From Coriobacteriales bacterium (GTDB lineage: Bacteria > Actinomycetota > Coriobacteriia > Coriobacteriales > UMGS124): a stretch of 60,546 nt of DNA. Below the pieces are notes generated by a model that saw only the letters and a list, made by a program, of their open reading frames with translations, was not told the origin of the DNA and made no database searches. The stretch spans positions 1 through 60,546 of the forward strand of contig JAFWFL010000094.1 of NCBI GenBank assembly GCA_017515595.1, read 5' to 3'. The position numbers and the translations under genes were made by a program. Below, piece after piece: positions 25,000 through 33,382 of this stretch (position 1 is its first letter; the number at the start of each line of letters is the position of its first letter).

Positions 25000-25063
25000 A
25001 CGCGAGGGCCGTTTTGGGAAGTCTCCCGTTCTTATGCGTTCCTTAACAACTCGCGGTAAAGGG

Positions 25064-26608
25064 CTAGTTGTCGCTTCTTGAGAAGGCGTTCTTCATGCCG
25101 AGGCTCGCAGTGAAGAGGACCTTGTCGAGAAGGTCGTCGGTTTGGGTGCGCACCATGGCGGCTATGTGCTCGTTGGCTGCTTCCAGGAGGTTGGTAGCTT
25201 TGGCATCAGTGGTCACGGCGCCCTCGGTCTCTTCTATAAGTGTTTCAAGCTGCGCGTCAGTCTCATTCAAGAGCTGTTGAGAGAGGCCTCCTACTTTAAG
25301 CTGATAACGCTCGATATGCTGGGTACAGGGGCCAAAGTGGGCGTCGGCCATGGCGGCTACCAGGCGGTTTGCCCAGTAGAAGCTCTCGGTTGATACCTGG
25401 GCTGTGGTGTTCGAGAAGTAAGTGGGTACCTCATTCACATTGGTATACTGCGGGATGAGCGCATTAAAGACGTTACTGCTAAAGGCGAACCACTGTACGG
25501 CCTGGGCCTGTTTTGGAGCATAGGGGCGGAGCTGTACTACAGAGAGCTGGCCGTTGCGGTTCACACCAATGGGCCTGTAACGGTGCGCGTCAGCCGGAGT
25601 ACTGTGTCCGTACGGGTCATACGGTGTGCCCTGGAAGTGCAGGCTCAGGACGTACTTTACGTCCTCAATGGTGATCAGATGTTCGGGCACGCGTGACCAG
25701 GGGATATTGTTGGCTTCAGGCGTGAAATCCGCCCCGGTTCCTTCCCAGGTGCAGGTATGAGGGTTGAGGCTCCGCTGGATATCCCACGCGCGGGGCGTGT
25801 TGTAAACGCGGTCAGAGTCATCGTTGGAACCAAAGGCTTCGCGGGGGTTAAAGACCCTCGCAGGTGCCGAGACATCCTCGCGCGGCGTGAGGTCAAGATG
25901 CGCCTTTGCCATAAACTCGACAAGGTCTTCGCTGCACATGTGCTCTTTTTGCTCGCCAAAGGCATCGTCAAGGTCAAAGGAGTCGATGCCCAGCTGGTTA
26001 GGCATGGTAACATACGCATTATCAGGCACGCGCTTGGCGATCCAGTGATGCCCGCCCACAGTTTCGAGCCACCAAATCTCATTGACATCGCTAAAAGCTA
26101 TGTCGTTATTCTCGTAAGTTCCGTAGCGTTCGAGAAGCCCGCCCAGAAGCTTCACACCATCACGCGCGGTGCGAATGTAGGGGAGCACGAGTGTGACCAT
26201 GTCTTCTTCGCCAATGCCGCCGGGCTTCTCGGCAGTATAGGGTGAGCTCTCGCTCTTCTTTTGGGCGGGAACCAGCTCTACGAGGGGGTCTGCGCCAAGC
26301 ACGCGAGGATTGGTGGTCAGCGTCTCGGTTGCGCTCATGCTCACGTTGTACTCATTGACGCCGGCTTCTGCCCAAATACCCTCAACGGGGACTGCATCTG
26401 GGAGGCTCGTATAGCGCTGAGGATGGTTGGGAAGGGTGAGCTTCACATGGCTCAGGATGCTCTTATAATGGCGTGGCTGCTCAGAGGGCTGTACCACGCA
26501 AAACTTTTTGGGTGTAAACTTGCCCGAAGGGCTGTCTTCATTGCGGGCAACAATGGTTGACCCATCGTAACTGGCATTTTTGCCCACAAGAATAGTTGTA
26601 CAGGACAT
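25064..26608 (-). CDS. C69-family dipeptidase (PepD-type)
   Basis: A 514-residue Ntn-hydrolase peptidase. The start MSCTTILVGK places the nucleophilic Cys at residue 3, to be exposed by processing as in the C69 family; ARNEDS (22-27 or so) and WAEAGVNEYNVSMSATET are further family blocks. Members cleave a broad range of dipeptides and give the cell amino acids, useful for an asaccharolytic anaerobe. ATG at 26608 is preferred because TAGGAGG lies nine bases before it; a TTG two codons earlier is too close. No export signal is seen, so the enzyme should be cytoplasmic. The gene stands alone. Confidence 0.93.
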   Translation of the reverse strand: MSCTTILVGKNASYDGSTIVARNEDSPSGKFTPKKFCVVQPSEQPRHYKSILSHVKLTLPNHPQRYTSLPDAVPVEGIWAEAGVNEYNVSMSATETLTTNPRVLGADPLVELVPAQKKSESSPYTAEKPGGIGEEDMVTLVLPYIRTARDGVKLLGGLLERYGTYENNDIAFSDVNEIWWLETVGGHHWIAKRVPDNAYVTMPNQLGIDSFDLDDAFGEQKEHMCSEDLVEFMAKAHLDLTPREDVSAPARVFNPREAFGSNDDSDRVYNTPRAWDIQRSLNPHTCTWEGTGADFTPEANNIPWSRVPEHLITIEDVKYVLSLHFQGTPYDPYGHSTPADAHRYRPIGVNRNGQLSVVQLRPYAPKQAQAVQWFAFSSNVFNALIPQYTNVNEVPTYFSNTTAQVSTESFYWANRLVAAMADAHFGPCTQHIERYQLKVGGLSQQLLNETDAQLETLIEETEGAVTTDAKATNLLEAANEHIAAMVRTQTDDLLDKVLFTASLGMKNAFSRSDN

Positions 26609-26694
26609 AACCAAGTACCTCCTACAGAATCTGCCAAAAACCCGAGACGTCTCTCAAGTTGTTTTGAAATAAGTATAACATTCTGACAAAGTGA

Positions 26695-26820
26695 AAAACC
26701 TGACGCTAGCATGATCAATCCTCAAATGAATAATATTACCCGGTCTTTTGCCGAGAAGCCCTTCGAATTTTGCTCCGGCTCATGCTAGCACTCGTCAAAA
26801 CTTGCAAAGCGTCAGGTTTT
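26695..26820. repeat. Palindromic repeat family, copy A
   Basis: A 126-bp element with 13-bp perfect ends (AAAACCTGACGCT and AGCGTCAGGTTTT). It shares with copies B, C and D the inner blocks GCTAGCATGATCAATCCTCAAA, CTTTTGCCGAGAA and CTCATGCTAGCAC. The terminal repeats differ between copies while pairing is kept, which suggests a conserved hairpin. Confidence 0.85.
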
Positions 26821-26837
26821 AACTCTGACATAGAGAT

Positions 26838-26855
26838 GGACCATGAACAAGGGAC
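26838..26855 (+). repeat. 18-bp direct repeat, left copy
   Basis: GGACCATGAACAAGGGAC here and at 28788-28805 frame the AT-rich island with the DUF4143 ATPase gene. Confidence 0.6.
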
Positions 26856-26869
26856 GGAGGATTGCTCAT

Positions 26870-27335
26870 TTTGGAGAGATGTCCTCTTTAAACTCCGAAT
26901 ACACTGTGTTGCACATATTATGGTTTGGTGAACTTCTCGATTTGGCAAGAATGGGTTTTTGGTTTTCTCGTCATAGTTTATGCCTACAAACAACAAGTTA
27001 CCGGTATATTGGTCAAGAGAATCAAAATAGCGCTTTTGGATTATTTGATCAAGGGCACTTTGCGTTGAACCATTACGCTTTAACTCAATAATCAGAGCAG
27101 GGTCTGTTTGCTTGAGCGGTATGTATACAACGTCTGCAAAACCTTTACCAGAGGTCATTTCTTTAATAACCGTATAGCGGTTTAAAGCATGCCATATTGT
27201 TGACAGAGTGCTTTAACTTCCTGACCGGTAAAACCAACATATTCAGCAAAAGGGCCCGCATTTAAAAAAGTATCTAATGTGAACGGACAACATGGACGGG
27301 TGTTATTGTTCGCAAAAGGATACTGTGTCGTATGG
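26870..27335 (-). pseudogene. Decayed AAA-ATPase/PDDEXK_9 family gene
   Basis: Two conserved blocks survive out of a family normally about 500 residues long (AAA_ATPase_like plus PDDEXK_9). On the minus strand, about 27335-27182 encodes FANNNTRP...LDTFLNAGPFAEYVGFTGQEVKAL and then a stop. About 27175-26950 encodes NRYTVIKEMTSGKGFADVVYI and ALIIELKRNG...NLLFVGINYDEKTK, the nuclease-like C-terminal domain with its ELK motif. The ATPase N-terminus, the middle and the last residues are missing. The low GC matches the neighbouring ATPase gene, so both probably arrived by transfer. Confidence 0.75.
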
Positions 27336-27336
27336 A

Positions 27337-27376
27337 TAATTGATAATAATGTAGAATTCTACGGAATTATCAATTA
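27337..27376. promoter_or_regulatory. 40-bp dyad upstream of the ATPase gene
   Basis: Perfect outer arms TAATTGATAAT (27337-27347) and ATTATCAATTA (27366-27376) enclose the palindrome GTAGAATTCTAC (27351-27362) with three-base gaps on both sides. The inner palindrome recurs at 27413-27424. It looks like an operator or hairpin controlling the ATPase gene. Confidence 0.6.
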
Positions 27377-27441
27377 AAAAACAAACTATAATGCCTTTAA
27401 TATTAAACAAATATGTAGAATTCTACGAAACGAGCGATTAC

Positions 27442-28749
27442 ATGATTAAGCGCGATACATATTTACAGCAGCTTATTGATAACAGAGACAATGGTTTTCC
27501 AAAGGTGATTACAGGTATCAGACGGTGCGGAAAGTCATTTCTGCTGAAAGAAATCTTTAGAGAGTTCTTGATTAACAACGGAGTTAAGGCTGAGAACATT
27601 CTTTTGGTTGAATTGGATGATTTTAGGAATGCGAGATACAGAGATCCTCTATTGTTGGGAGACTATGTAAAAGAGTACTGTCAAAGCAATGAGCGATACT
27701 ATGTTATTCTTGATGAGATACAGATGGTCTATACCATAGTTAACCCTGTATTAACCGGTGGTAAACATACTATTGCTCAGAAAAATGACGCTGAGGTTAT
27801 CTCATTTATCGATGTTGTCTTGGGACTTTCCCGGGAAAAGAATATAGACTTATACGTTACGGGTTCAAATTCCAAAATGTTTTCTTCAGATATCATTACA
27901 CAGTTTAGAGATAAAGCAACACATATACACCTGTCTCCTTTGTCATTTGAGGAATACTATAATTTCAAACAGGGATCAAAAACAGAAGCGATATATGAAT
28001 ATATGCAGTATGGAGGAATGCCTCTTGCAGTTTTGAAACCGGAGGAAGAAAAAAGAAGCTACCTAACCGGTTTGTTTGAAACAACTTATTTCAGGGATAT
28101 TCTTGAGCACAATCATTTGAGAAGAAGTGAATCCCTCGATGAGCTCTGTAATATTATCAGCGCCTCAACAGGTTCATTACTTAATGCAGAGAAGATATCA
28201 AATACCTATAAGAGTGTCAAACATGAAAATATAGACAAACAAACCGTTGAGCAGTATTTACGTTACTTCAAAAACGCGTTTCTGCTGAATGAGGCATCTC
28301 GGTATGATCTAAAAGGAAGAGCAGAAATTGGCGCATTGAGAAAGTACTATTTTGTCGATACGGGCTTGAGAAACGCAAGACTGAACTTTGCCTTTCCTGA
28401 TGAAGGCCAGATGCTTGAAAATATAATATATAACGAGCTGAAGTATAACGGTTATACCGTCAATATTGGGACGTTTGACTCTATTGAAAAGAACAGCGAC
28501 GGAAAGTCAATAAGAAAGACTAATGAGGTTGACTTTTATGCAACTAAGGGGAACCGCTCCTATTACATACAAGTATCTCTCGATATTTCAAATAAAGCGA
28601 CAAAAGACCGGGAAATTAGACCATACATTCTTCTCCGTGACCAAGTCACAAAGGTTATTGTTGTCAATAAACCGGTTGGAGAAAGCAGAGATGAATACGG
28701 TTTTACCATCACAGGTGCTGCAGATTTCCTGTTAAGATATATTAAATAG
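27442..28749 (+). CDS. AAA_14/DUF4143-type P-loop ATPase
   Basis: A 435-residue ATPase. MIKRDTYLQQL at the start, Walker A GIRRCGKS (25-32) and Walker B VILDEIQ (about 86-92) define the AAA_14 domain. The C-terminal third is the DUF4143 restriction-endonuclease-like fold (about 230-410), with EVDFYA and the YIQVSLD strand. The family is widespread in anaerobes and on mobile DNA; physiological roles are unknown, with defence or DNA transactions proposed. ATG 27442 gives the family start; a frame from 27391 adds 17 residues without a ribosome-binding site. Codon use is strikingly AT-rich compared with flanking genes, indicating recent acquisition. Confidence 0.85.
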   Translation: MIKRDTYLQQLIDNRDNGFPKVITGIRRCGKSFLLKEIFREFLINNGVKAENILLVELDDFRNARYRDPLLLGDYVKEYCQSNERYYVILDEIQMVYTIVNPVLTGGKHTIAQKNDAEVISFIDVVLGLSREKNIDLYVTGSNSKMFSSDIITQFRDKATHIHLSPLSFEEYYNFKQGSKTEAIYEYMQYGGMPLAVLKPEEEKRSYLTGLFETTYFRDILEHNHLRRSESLDELCNIISASTGSLLNAEKISNTYKSVKHENIDKQTVEQYLRYFKNAFLLNEASRYDLKGRAEIGALRKYYFVDTGLRNARLNFAFPDEGQMLENIIYNELKYNGYTVNIGTFDSIEKNSDGKSIRKTNEVDFYATKGNRSYYIQVSLDISNKATKDREIRPYILLRDQVTKVIVVNKPVGESRDEYGFTITGAADFLLRYIK

Positions 28750-28787
28750 TTGTGGACCAATGTCATACAGTTTAGACGGAGAGGGAC

Positions 28788-28805
28788 GGACCATGAACAA
28801 GGGAC
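28788..28805 (+). repeat. 18-bp direct repeat, right copy
   Basis: GGACCATGAACAAGGGAC, identical to 26838-26855; it overlaps the left end of palindromic copy B. Confidence 0.6.
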
Positions 28806-28907
28806 CGCTAGCATGATCATTTTTCAAATGTTTTAAAATATCTGGGCTTTCGTCGAGAAGCCCTTCAGAGTTGACTTGCCGTCATGCTAGTGCCCGTCAT
28901 AACTTGC
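28803..28907. repeat. Palindromic repeat family, copy B (left end lost)
   Basis: Shares CCGCTAGCATGATCA, CGTCGAGAAGCCCTT and CCCGTCATAACTTGCA with the other copies, but the left terminal repeat is replaced by the 18-bp direct repeat, so this copy was probably cut by the event that brought in the ATPase island. Confidence 0.75.
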
Positions 28908-29095
28908 ATCCTGGTATCTTGTCCTTCCGGTAGCAGGTTCTGCCTCATGCAAAAAGCGGTTTCTGTGCATGGGTGTGTTTTTGGGCTGTCTCACGGAGGG
29001 ACGGTTCTTGTGTTGTGGTATGCTCGTTTGTGGTTCATTTGGGCAGTGTGGCATTTATGCGCCAATGGGTATCAAGCCATTTAAAGGAGGATCAA

Positions 29096-30475
29096 ATGCG
29101 GGGGAGCGCCGGGATTCAAAAGCAACGGTTTGGCAGATTGCCCTCGCGCCTGGAGTTTTGCGCGCTCGCGGTGAGTTCTTTGGCGGCTGCCGGTTTGGCG
29201 CCTGCGATGAGATATTCCCGTGCATTTGGCGATGAAGCTGCTCCCTGGCAGGATAACGGAATCCAAGATTCTTCCGGACTGCAGGATGATGGTAATATTT
29301 CATTGATACTTGCTACTGATATCCATTACCTGTCGCCTGAACTTATTGCTGCAGGTAAGCTTGCAGATGTGGGAGTCATAAGCTCAGGCACCATGCTTAC
29401 TTCTTATACTGACGCAATCGCAGATGCTATGGTTGATGCTGTTATTGGGCAGCATCCTCATGCGTTTATTATGCCGGGTGATCTCACCTATAATGCCGAG
29501 AAGGAAAGCCATCGCGATTTTCTCCCCAAGCTTGAGTGCATTGCTGCTGCGGGGATTCCTGTGCTCGTGATTCCCGGCAATCATGATGCCCTGACGAGGA
29601 CTCATGATGCGGATGCCCAGCACTTTACTCCTGCAGAGTGGTTTACTCATTATGAGGCGTTTGGTCTCGATACTCCGCCAACTCTCTCAACAGATCAAGA
29701 TTCTGCGAGTTATATGTGGGAGGCAAGCCCCCGGTTACGGCTGCTTTTTATGGATGTCAATGCTGTACCGCAGATGGGCGTACTCCCTGCGTCGACGCTT
29801 AAGTGGGCAGAAGACCAGCTCAAGAATGCTACTCAAGCCGGAGCGCGTGTTGTGGGTTTTAGCCATCAGAACCTGCTTGGATCGGGCGGGTACAACGGCC
29901 TTATGATAGACAACGCCCATGAGCTCGAAGCTCTTTACGAGAAGTACCACGTGATAGGAAATTTCTCGGGGCATATGCACGGTCAAAGCATCATGGCTAC
30001 AAATTCCGGCTTGTTTGATGTCATTACTGCTTCTCTTGCCATTTATCCGCACCGGTTTGCAACCATAGACATCGCATTTGACGGCGCCGGCCAAAGCGGC
30101 AGTGTGACCTACATGACCCATAACCTTGATGTTTCTGCCTGGGCCCAAAAAACGGGCAGCGCCAACCCTGATCTGCTTGATTTTGTGCAGTACGGGCGAA
30201 ATTTTACCTACCGTGTACAGTACAACACCATGTATTCTATGCTTTTGGGTCTCGGGGCTTCTCAAACAGATGCCCACGAGCTTTCAGACTATTTTGCCGA
30301 GTTAAGCTGCGCTTATGCCGAGGGGACCCAAGACCAAATCGAGCCTCGGCAAGATCTTCTCGATCGCTTTCTCGCCGTTGTGGGCGACTCAACGGCTGCC
30401 CGCTTTGCGTATGCTTTTGACCCCACTATCATGCGCCATGCTGATGAGATGTACACAACCTTTGGGGAAATATAG
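29096..30475 (+). CDS. Exported calcineurin-like metallophosphoesterase
   Basis: A 459-residue protein with a signal or anchor sequence (hydrophobic stretch about 20-38). Metal ligands are in DIHY (Asp75, His77), GDLTYNAE (about 125-132), GNHD (about 162-165), SHQN (about 259-262) and GHMHG (about 294-298), the full phosphoesterase set. Enzymes of this exported group hydrolyse phosphodiesters or nucleotides outside the cell. The C-terminal 120 residues are helical and not conserved with the core. AAAGGAGG six bases upstream fixes the ATG at 29096; the frame is open upstream to 28973 by chance. No operon partner. Confidence 0.88.
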   Translation: MRGSAGIQKQRFGRLPSRLEFCALAVSSLAAAGLAPAMRYSRAFGDEAAPWQDNGIQDSSGLQDDGNISLILATDIHYLSPELIAAGKLADVGVISSGTMLTSYTDAIADAMVDAVIGQHPHAFIMPGDLTYNAEKESHRDFLPKLECIAAAGIPVLVIPGNHDALTRTHDADAQHFTPAEWFTHYEAFGLDTPPTLSTDQDSASYMWEASPRLRLLFMDVNAVPQMGVLPASTLKWAEDQLKNATQAGARVVGFSHQNLLGSGGYNGLMIDNAHELEALYEKYHVIGNFSGHMHGQSIMATNSGLFDVITASLAIYPHRFATIDIAFDGAGQSGSVTYMTHNLDVSAWAQKTGSANPDLLDFVQYGRNFTYRVQYNTMYSMLLGLGASQTDAHELSDYFAELSCAYAEGTQDQIEPRQDLLDRFLAVVGDSTAARFAYAFDPTIMRHADEMYTTFGEI

Positions 30476-30516
30476 CCCCGCTGATGTACCCATTCACGCC
30501 TTACGCGGACAAAATC

Positions 30517-30545
30517 TTGACATTCTGATGATGCGGTCTTATAAT
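30517..30545 (+). promoter_or_regulatory. Consensus SigA-type promoter of the 30630 flavoprotein gene
   Basis: TTGACA (30517-30522) and TATAAT (30540-30545) are separated by exactly 17 bp. The -10 lies inside a perfect dyad (30534-30569), so the promoter is probably strong but repressed. Confidence 0.85.
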
Positions 30546-30569
30546 GACTGTACGGTCATTATAAGACCG
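30534..30569. promoter_or_regulatory. 36-bp operator-like dyad over the -10 box
   Basis: CGGTCTTATAATGAC (30534-30548) and GTCATTATAAGACCG (30555-30569) are perfect inverted arms with six bases between. The position over the -10 and start site indicates a repressor site. The TetR gene downstream at 32302 is a candidate ligand protein, but its own upstream dyad is different in sequence. Confidence 0.7.
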
Positions 30570-30629
30570 AGGCCGTAGTCGCGACCGGTAAGGTTGCGGC
30601 TCTTTATACAGGTATCCTAGGAGGATTAC

Positions 30630-32222
30630 ATGTTAGCTAACAACAACGTAACACGCAGGAACTTTATTGGTGCCGCCGGTATGGCTGCTGTTGCAGGTGC
30701 CGGGCTTGTGGGCGTGCCCATGGCAGTTGCAGCTGAGGCCGAGTCTGACGCTGAAGTTCCTTACACCCCAGAAGCTGTATTCCAGACACTTGACTGCGAC
30801 ATTTGCGTTGTGGGCCTCGGCATGAGTGGCCTTGCCGCAGCAGTACAGGCTGCCAACAATGGCGACAAGGTTATTGGCATTGAGGTAACCGACGTTACCG
30901 GCGGCAACGGCCTGAACGGCGTCGAGGGTCTCTTTGGTGTTGGTTCCGACATGCAAAAGGCAGCCGGTATTGAGATTGACCCGGTTGAGGTTGTGCGCAC
31001 CGAGCTCAGCGAGTTCCAGATGATCTCAGACGGCGCTCTTTGGCTCAAGCTCATCAATAATTCCGCCGACAACATCTCCTGGCTTATTGAGCAGGGCGTT
31101 GAGTTCTCGGGCGAAGTTGACAACTACCTTGGTTCCTGCATTGTTTCTTGCTTCCACTGGTTCAAGAACGGCCTTGCCGCAGACGGTTACATCCCTCAAA
31201 TGACCGCCCGCGCTGAGGAGCTCGGCGTTGAGATGCTCTTTGAGACCCGCGGCCGCGGCCTTGTGATTGAGGACGGCGTTGTTAAGGGCATTTATGCAAC
31301 CGACGCAAACGGCCATGACATCCAGATCAACGCCAAGGCAGTCATCCTTGCTACCGGCGGTTATGCTCAGAACCCCAAGTTCATGGCCCAGCGCGGCTGG
31401 AACTGGGACAACATTGCCTACTACGGCAGGCCTCATCATGTGGGCGACGGCCTTGAGATGGCCTTCGCAGCAGGCGCCGGCAACTATGTACAGAACTCCT
31501 GCTACAACGCCACCAACGTGCTTGGCCAGGGTTTGACCTTTGCTTGGAAGGCTGATAACTTCACGGCCCTCTTCCTGGGCGGCGGCATGTTTGGTATGGG
31601 CGGCAACGTTCTTTGGGTTAACCAGGACGGCGACCGCTTTATTGACGAGAGCTTCGCAGGCGGCAACTTTGAGATGCAGTCTGTCCCAGCCATGACCCAG
31701 CGCAATATGTACAGCGTCTTTGACCGCGCTATTGCCGAGAATACCCTCGCAGCTTTTGGCGACACCGAGACCATTGGCCGCATTGATGCATGTGTAGAAG
31801 CCGGCGACGAGCCCGACCTCGTATGCGCAGACACCCTTGAAGAAGCTGCCGAGAAGGCCGGCATTGATCCGGCAGAGTTTGTTGCCACCGTTGAGCGTTA
31901 CAATGAGCTCTGCAAGGCCGGCGCCGACGCTGACTTTGGCAAAGACGCCGCTAAGATGCAGCCCATCGAGACTGCTCCGTTCTATGTAGTCAAGATGAAC
32001 CAGTGCTACCTCATGAGTGTAGGCGGCATCCAGTCTGATATCAACTGCCGTGCAATTACCGCCACCAAGGAGCCTATCCCCGGTCTTTACGCTGTTGGTA
32101 CCGACGGCTGCATGCTCTATCGCAACATTTACACCATCAATATTGGCGGCACCTGCAACGCCAACAACATCAACTCCGGCCGCGTAGCCGCCAACCACGC
32201 CCACAAGGTCATAGCCGGCTAA
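30630..32222 (+). CDS. Tat-exported FAD flavoprotein, fumarate reductase-like
   Basis: A 530-residue secreted reductase. Twin-arginine signal TRRNFIG (8-14), cleavage expected near residue 35; FAD motif GLGMSG (62-67); second FAD region near 480-495 (IPGLYAVGTDGC) followed by LYRNIYTINIGGT. A similar LYRDVYPIDV stretch occurs only in the 55733-57718 protein, so these two are the closest relatives in the window. The capping domain carries FHWF around 172-175. The acceptor is unknown. It has its own consensus promoter with an operator dyad, and AGGAGG precedes the ATG. A terminator shared with the convergent TetR gene follows. Confidence 0.88.
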   Translation: MLANNNVTRRNFIGAAGMAAVAGAGLVGVPMAVAAEAESDAEVPYTPEAVFQTLDCDICVVGLGMSGLAAAVQAANNGDKVIGIEVTDVTGGNGLNGVEGLFGVGSDMQKAAGIEIDPVEVVRTELSEFQMISDGALWLKLINNSADNISWLIEQGVEFSGEVDNYLGSCIVSCFHWFKNGLAADGYIPQMTARAEELGVEMLFETRGRGLVIEDGVVKGIYATDANGHDIQINAKAVILATGGYAQNPKFMAQRGWNWDNIAYYGRPHHVGDGLEMAFAAGAGNYVQNSCYNATNVLGQGLTFAWKADNFTALFLGGGMFGMGGNVLWVNQDGDRFIDESFAGGNFEMQSVPAMTQRNMYSVFDRAIAENTLAAFGDTETIGRIDACVEAGDEPDLVCADTLEEAAEKAGIDPAEFVATVERYNELCKAGADADFGKDAAKMQPIETAPFYVVKMNQCYLMSVGGIQSDINCRAITATKEPIPGLYAVGTDGCMLYRNIYTINIGGTCNANNINSGRVAANHAHKVIAG

Positions 32223-32253
32223 GGTTTCTGAGTAAGTAATTTACCCGGTAAAT

Positions 32254-32305
32254 TAACGGGAGGGACTTCCTGCATAAAGCGGCAAGTCCCTCCCGGTTTT
32301 TTTAT
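32254..32305. terminator. Bidirectional terminator
   Basis: GGGAGGGACTT pairs with AAGTCCCTCCC and is followed by seven T on the + strand. It separates the convergent flavoprotein and TetR genes. Confidence 0.9.
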
Positions 32306-32901
32306 ACTGTAAACACCGAGTCGCAGATAGTCTTTGCTATGGTGTTGATCTCTTCTTCAGAGAGCGGGGCAGGGCGGCTTATGAGGTAGCGGCATGCGGT
32401 GTTTACCTGGGCAGATAAGAAGCGCTCGAGCAGGACGGGGTCAATGCCCGGCTTAAGACACTGCTGAGCGATCTCTTTGAGCTGGGTATTGCCCCAAATA
32501 TTAAAGATGAGGCCCTCGGGCTCCTGCTCGTCAAGGGCAAAAAAGCTCGTGGCATCTGTGTAAAGAACCACAAACTGGAATTCAAGCGGGTATGTAAGCG
32601 GCCAATCAAAAGCCCTGCGTACCATTGCGGTAAGGATTTGAGAATTGGATTGTTGCGCATCAGTCTGTACGTTAAGTCCCTGTGCGGCGAGTTCAAACGC
32701 ATGGGCTTTACAGTTGTCGAATATCTCTTTAAACATCGCCTCACGCGTAGGGAAATACCTGAATATGGTTCCTTTTGCGATCCCTGCTTCTTCGCAGATA
32801 CGAGACATAGGCACGTCCCGGCCCACCTCGCAATAAAGCCGCATCGCGACATGTGCAATCTGCTGCTTCTTATGATCCAAATATTCCCGAGAAACCCGCA
32901 T
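32302..32901 (-). CDS. TetR-family transcriptional regulator
   Basis: A 199-residue repressor. The helix-turn-helix lies at about 12-58 (IAHVAMRLYCEVG, then ICEEAGIAKGTIFRYFPTREAMF), the classic TetR DNA-binding pattern; the rest is the helical ligand-binding and dimer domain. It is convergent with the flavoprotein gene 30630-32222 and might control it. A 12-bp inverted repeat at 32943-32981 upstream suggests autoregulation. The ligand is unknown; given the setting, it could be the substrate of a neighbouring flavoprotein. Confidence 0.9.
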   Translation of the reverse strand: MRVSREYLDHKKQQIAHVAMRLYCEVGRDVPMSRICEEAGIAKGTIFRYFPTREAMFKEIFDNCKAHAFELAAQGLNVQTDAQQSNSQILTAMVRRAFDWPLTYPLEFQFVVLYTDATSFFALDEQEPEGLIFNIWGNTQLKEIAQQCLKPGIDPVLLERFLSAQVNTACRYLISRPAPLSEEEINTIAKTICDSVFTV

Positions 32902-32942
32902 AAACTCCTAATTCCTCCACTAACCCTAAGTTTCTGTTCACG

Positions 32943-32981
32943 GGGTGATAAACAGGTACTATGTTCTTTTGTTTATCACCC
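32943..32981. promoter_or_regulatory. Inverted repeat upstream of the TetR gene
   Basis: GGGTGATAAACA (32943-32954) and TGTTTATCACCC (32970-32981) are perfect arms with a 15-base spacer, 40-80 bases before the TetR start: a likely autoregulatory operator. Confidence 0.65.
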
Positions 32982-33118
32982 TGCAATGTTGCAATACCTG
33001 TTCCTAAGTATACCATGACGGAGAGCTTCTGTATTGATATACTATGCAGCAGAAATGATTTATTTAAGACCGGGTGGCTATTGTCTCTTGCCCCGGTTTA
33101 AAAAAGAAGGGGAGCAGT

Positions 33119-33382
33119 ATGGAGGAACGCACATTTGTACCGGGCGATATTGTCGCAAACTTTAAGCGCGAAACCGTGACCGACGGGAGTCAGCGCTACC
33201 TGTATCGCATTATTGGCCGGGCCCGGCATAGCGAAGGCGAAGAAGATCTCATGATTTACGAAGCCCTCTACCCGCCCTTTGGCCTGTGGGCCCGTCCCTA
33301 CAGCATGTTCATGAGCGAAGTCGACCACACCAAGTATCCGGATATCAACCAAAAATGGCGCTTCGAGAAGATTCTTGGGTGA
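33119..33382 (+). CDS. DUF1653 family protein
   Basis: An 87-residue protein with the family pattern: an early RTFVPGDIVANFKRE, then LYRIIGRARHSEGEEDLMIYEALYPP (split here: YRIIGRARHSE and LMIYEALYPP), and a late WARPYSMFMSEVD. DUF1653 proteins are small, widespread and of unknown role; the WxRP segment is the hallmark. AGAAGGGGAGC precedes the ATG at 33119. It stands alone between the TetR gene and the FMN-type flavoprotein. Confidence 0.8.
   Translation: MEERTFVPGDIVANFKRETVTDGSQRYLYRIIGRARHSEGEEDLMIYEALYPPFGLWARPYSMFMSEVDHTKYPDINQKWRFEKILG

Noticed and set aside
27391-27441. Earlier start of the DUF4143 ATPase at 27391
   Set aside because: The extra 17 codons include the second GTAGAATTCTAC palindrome and have no ribosome-binding site; homologues start with MIKR-like residues.
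29006-29020. Short GGGACGGTTCTTGTG-type sequence before the metallophosphoesterase gene as an operator
   Set aside because: It is not palindromic and resembles scattered GGGAC-rich repeats; nothing ties it to regulation.
31026-32204. A 392-codon ORF antisense to the 30630 flavoprotein gene (and similar ones at 56318-57574, 33487-34125, 43354-44271)
   Set aside because: Long antisense frames arise from the codon bias of the flavoprotein genes; the sense proteins have clear signals and FAD motifs.
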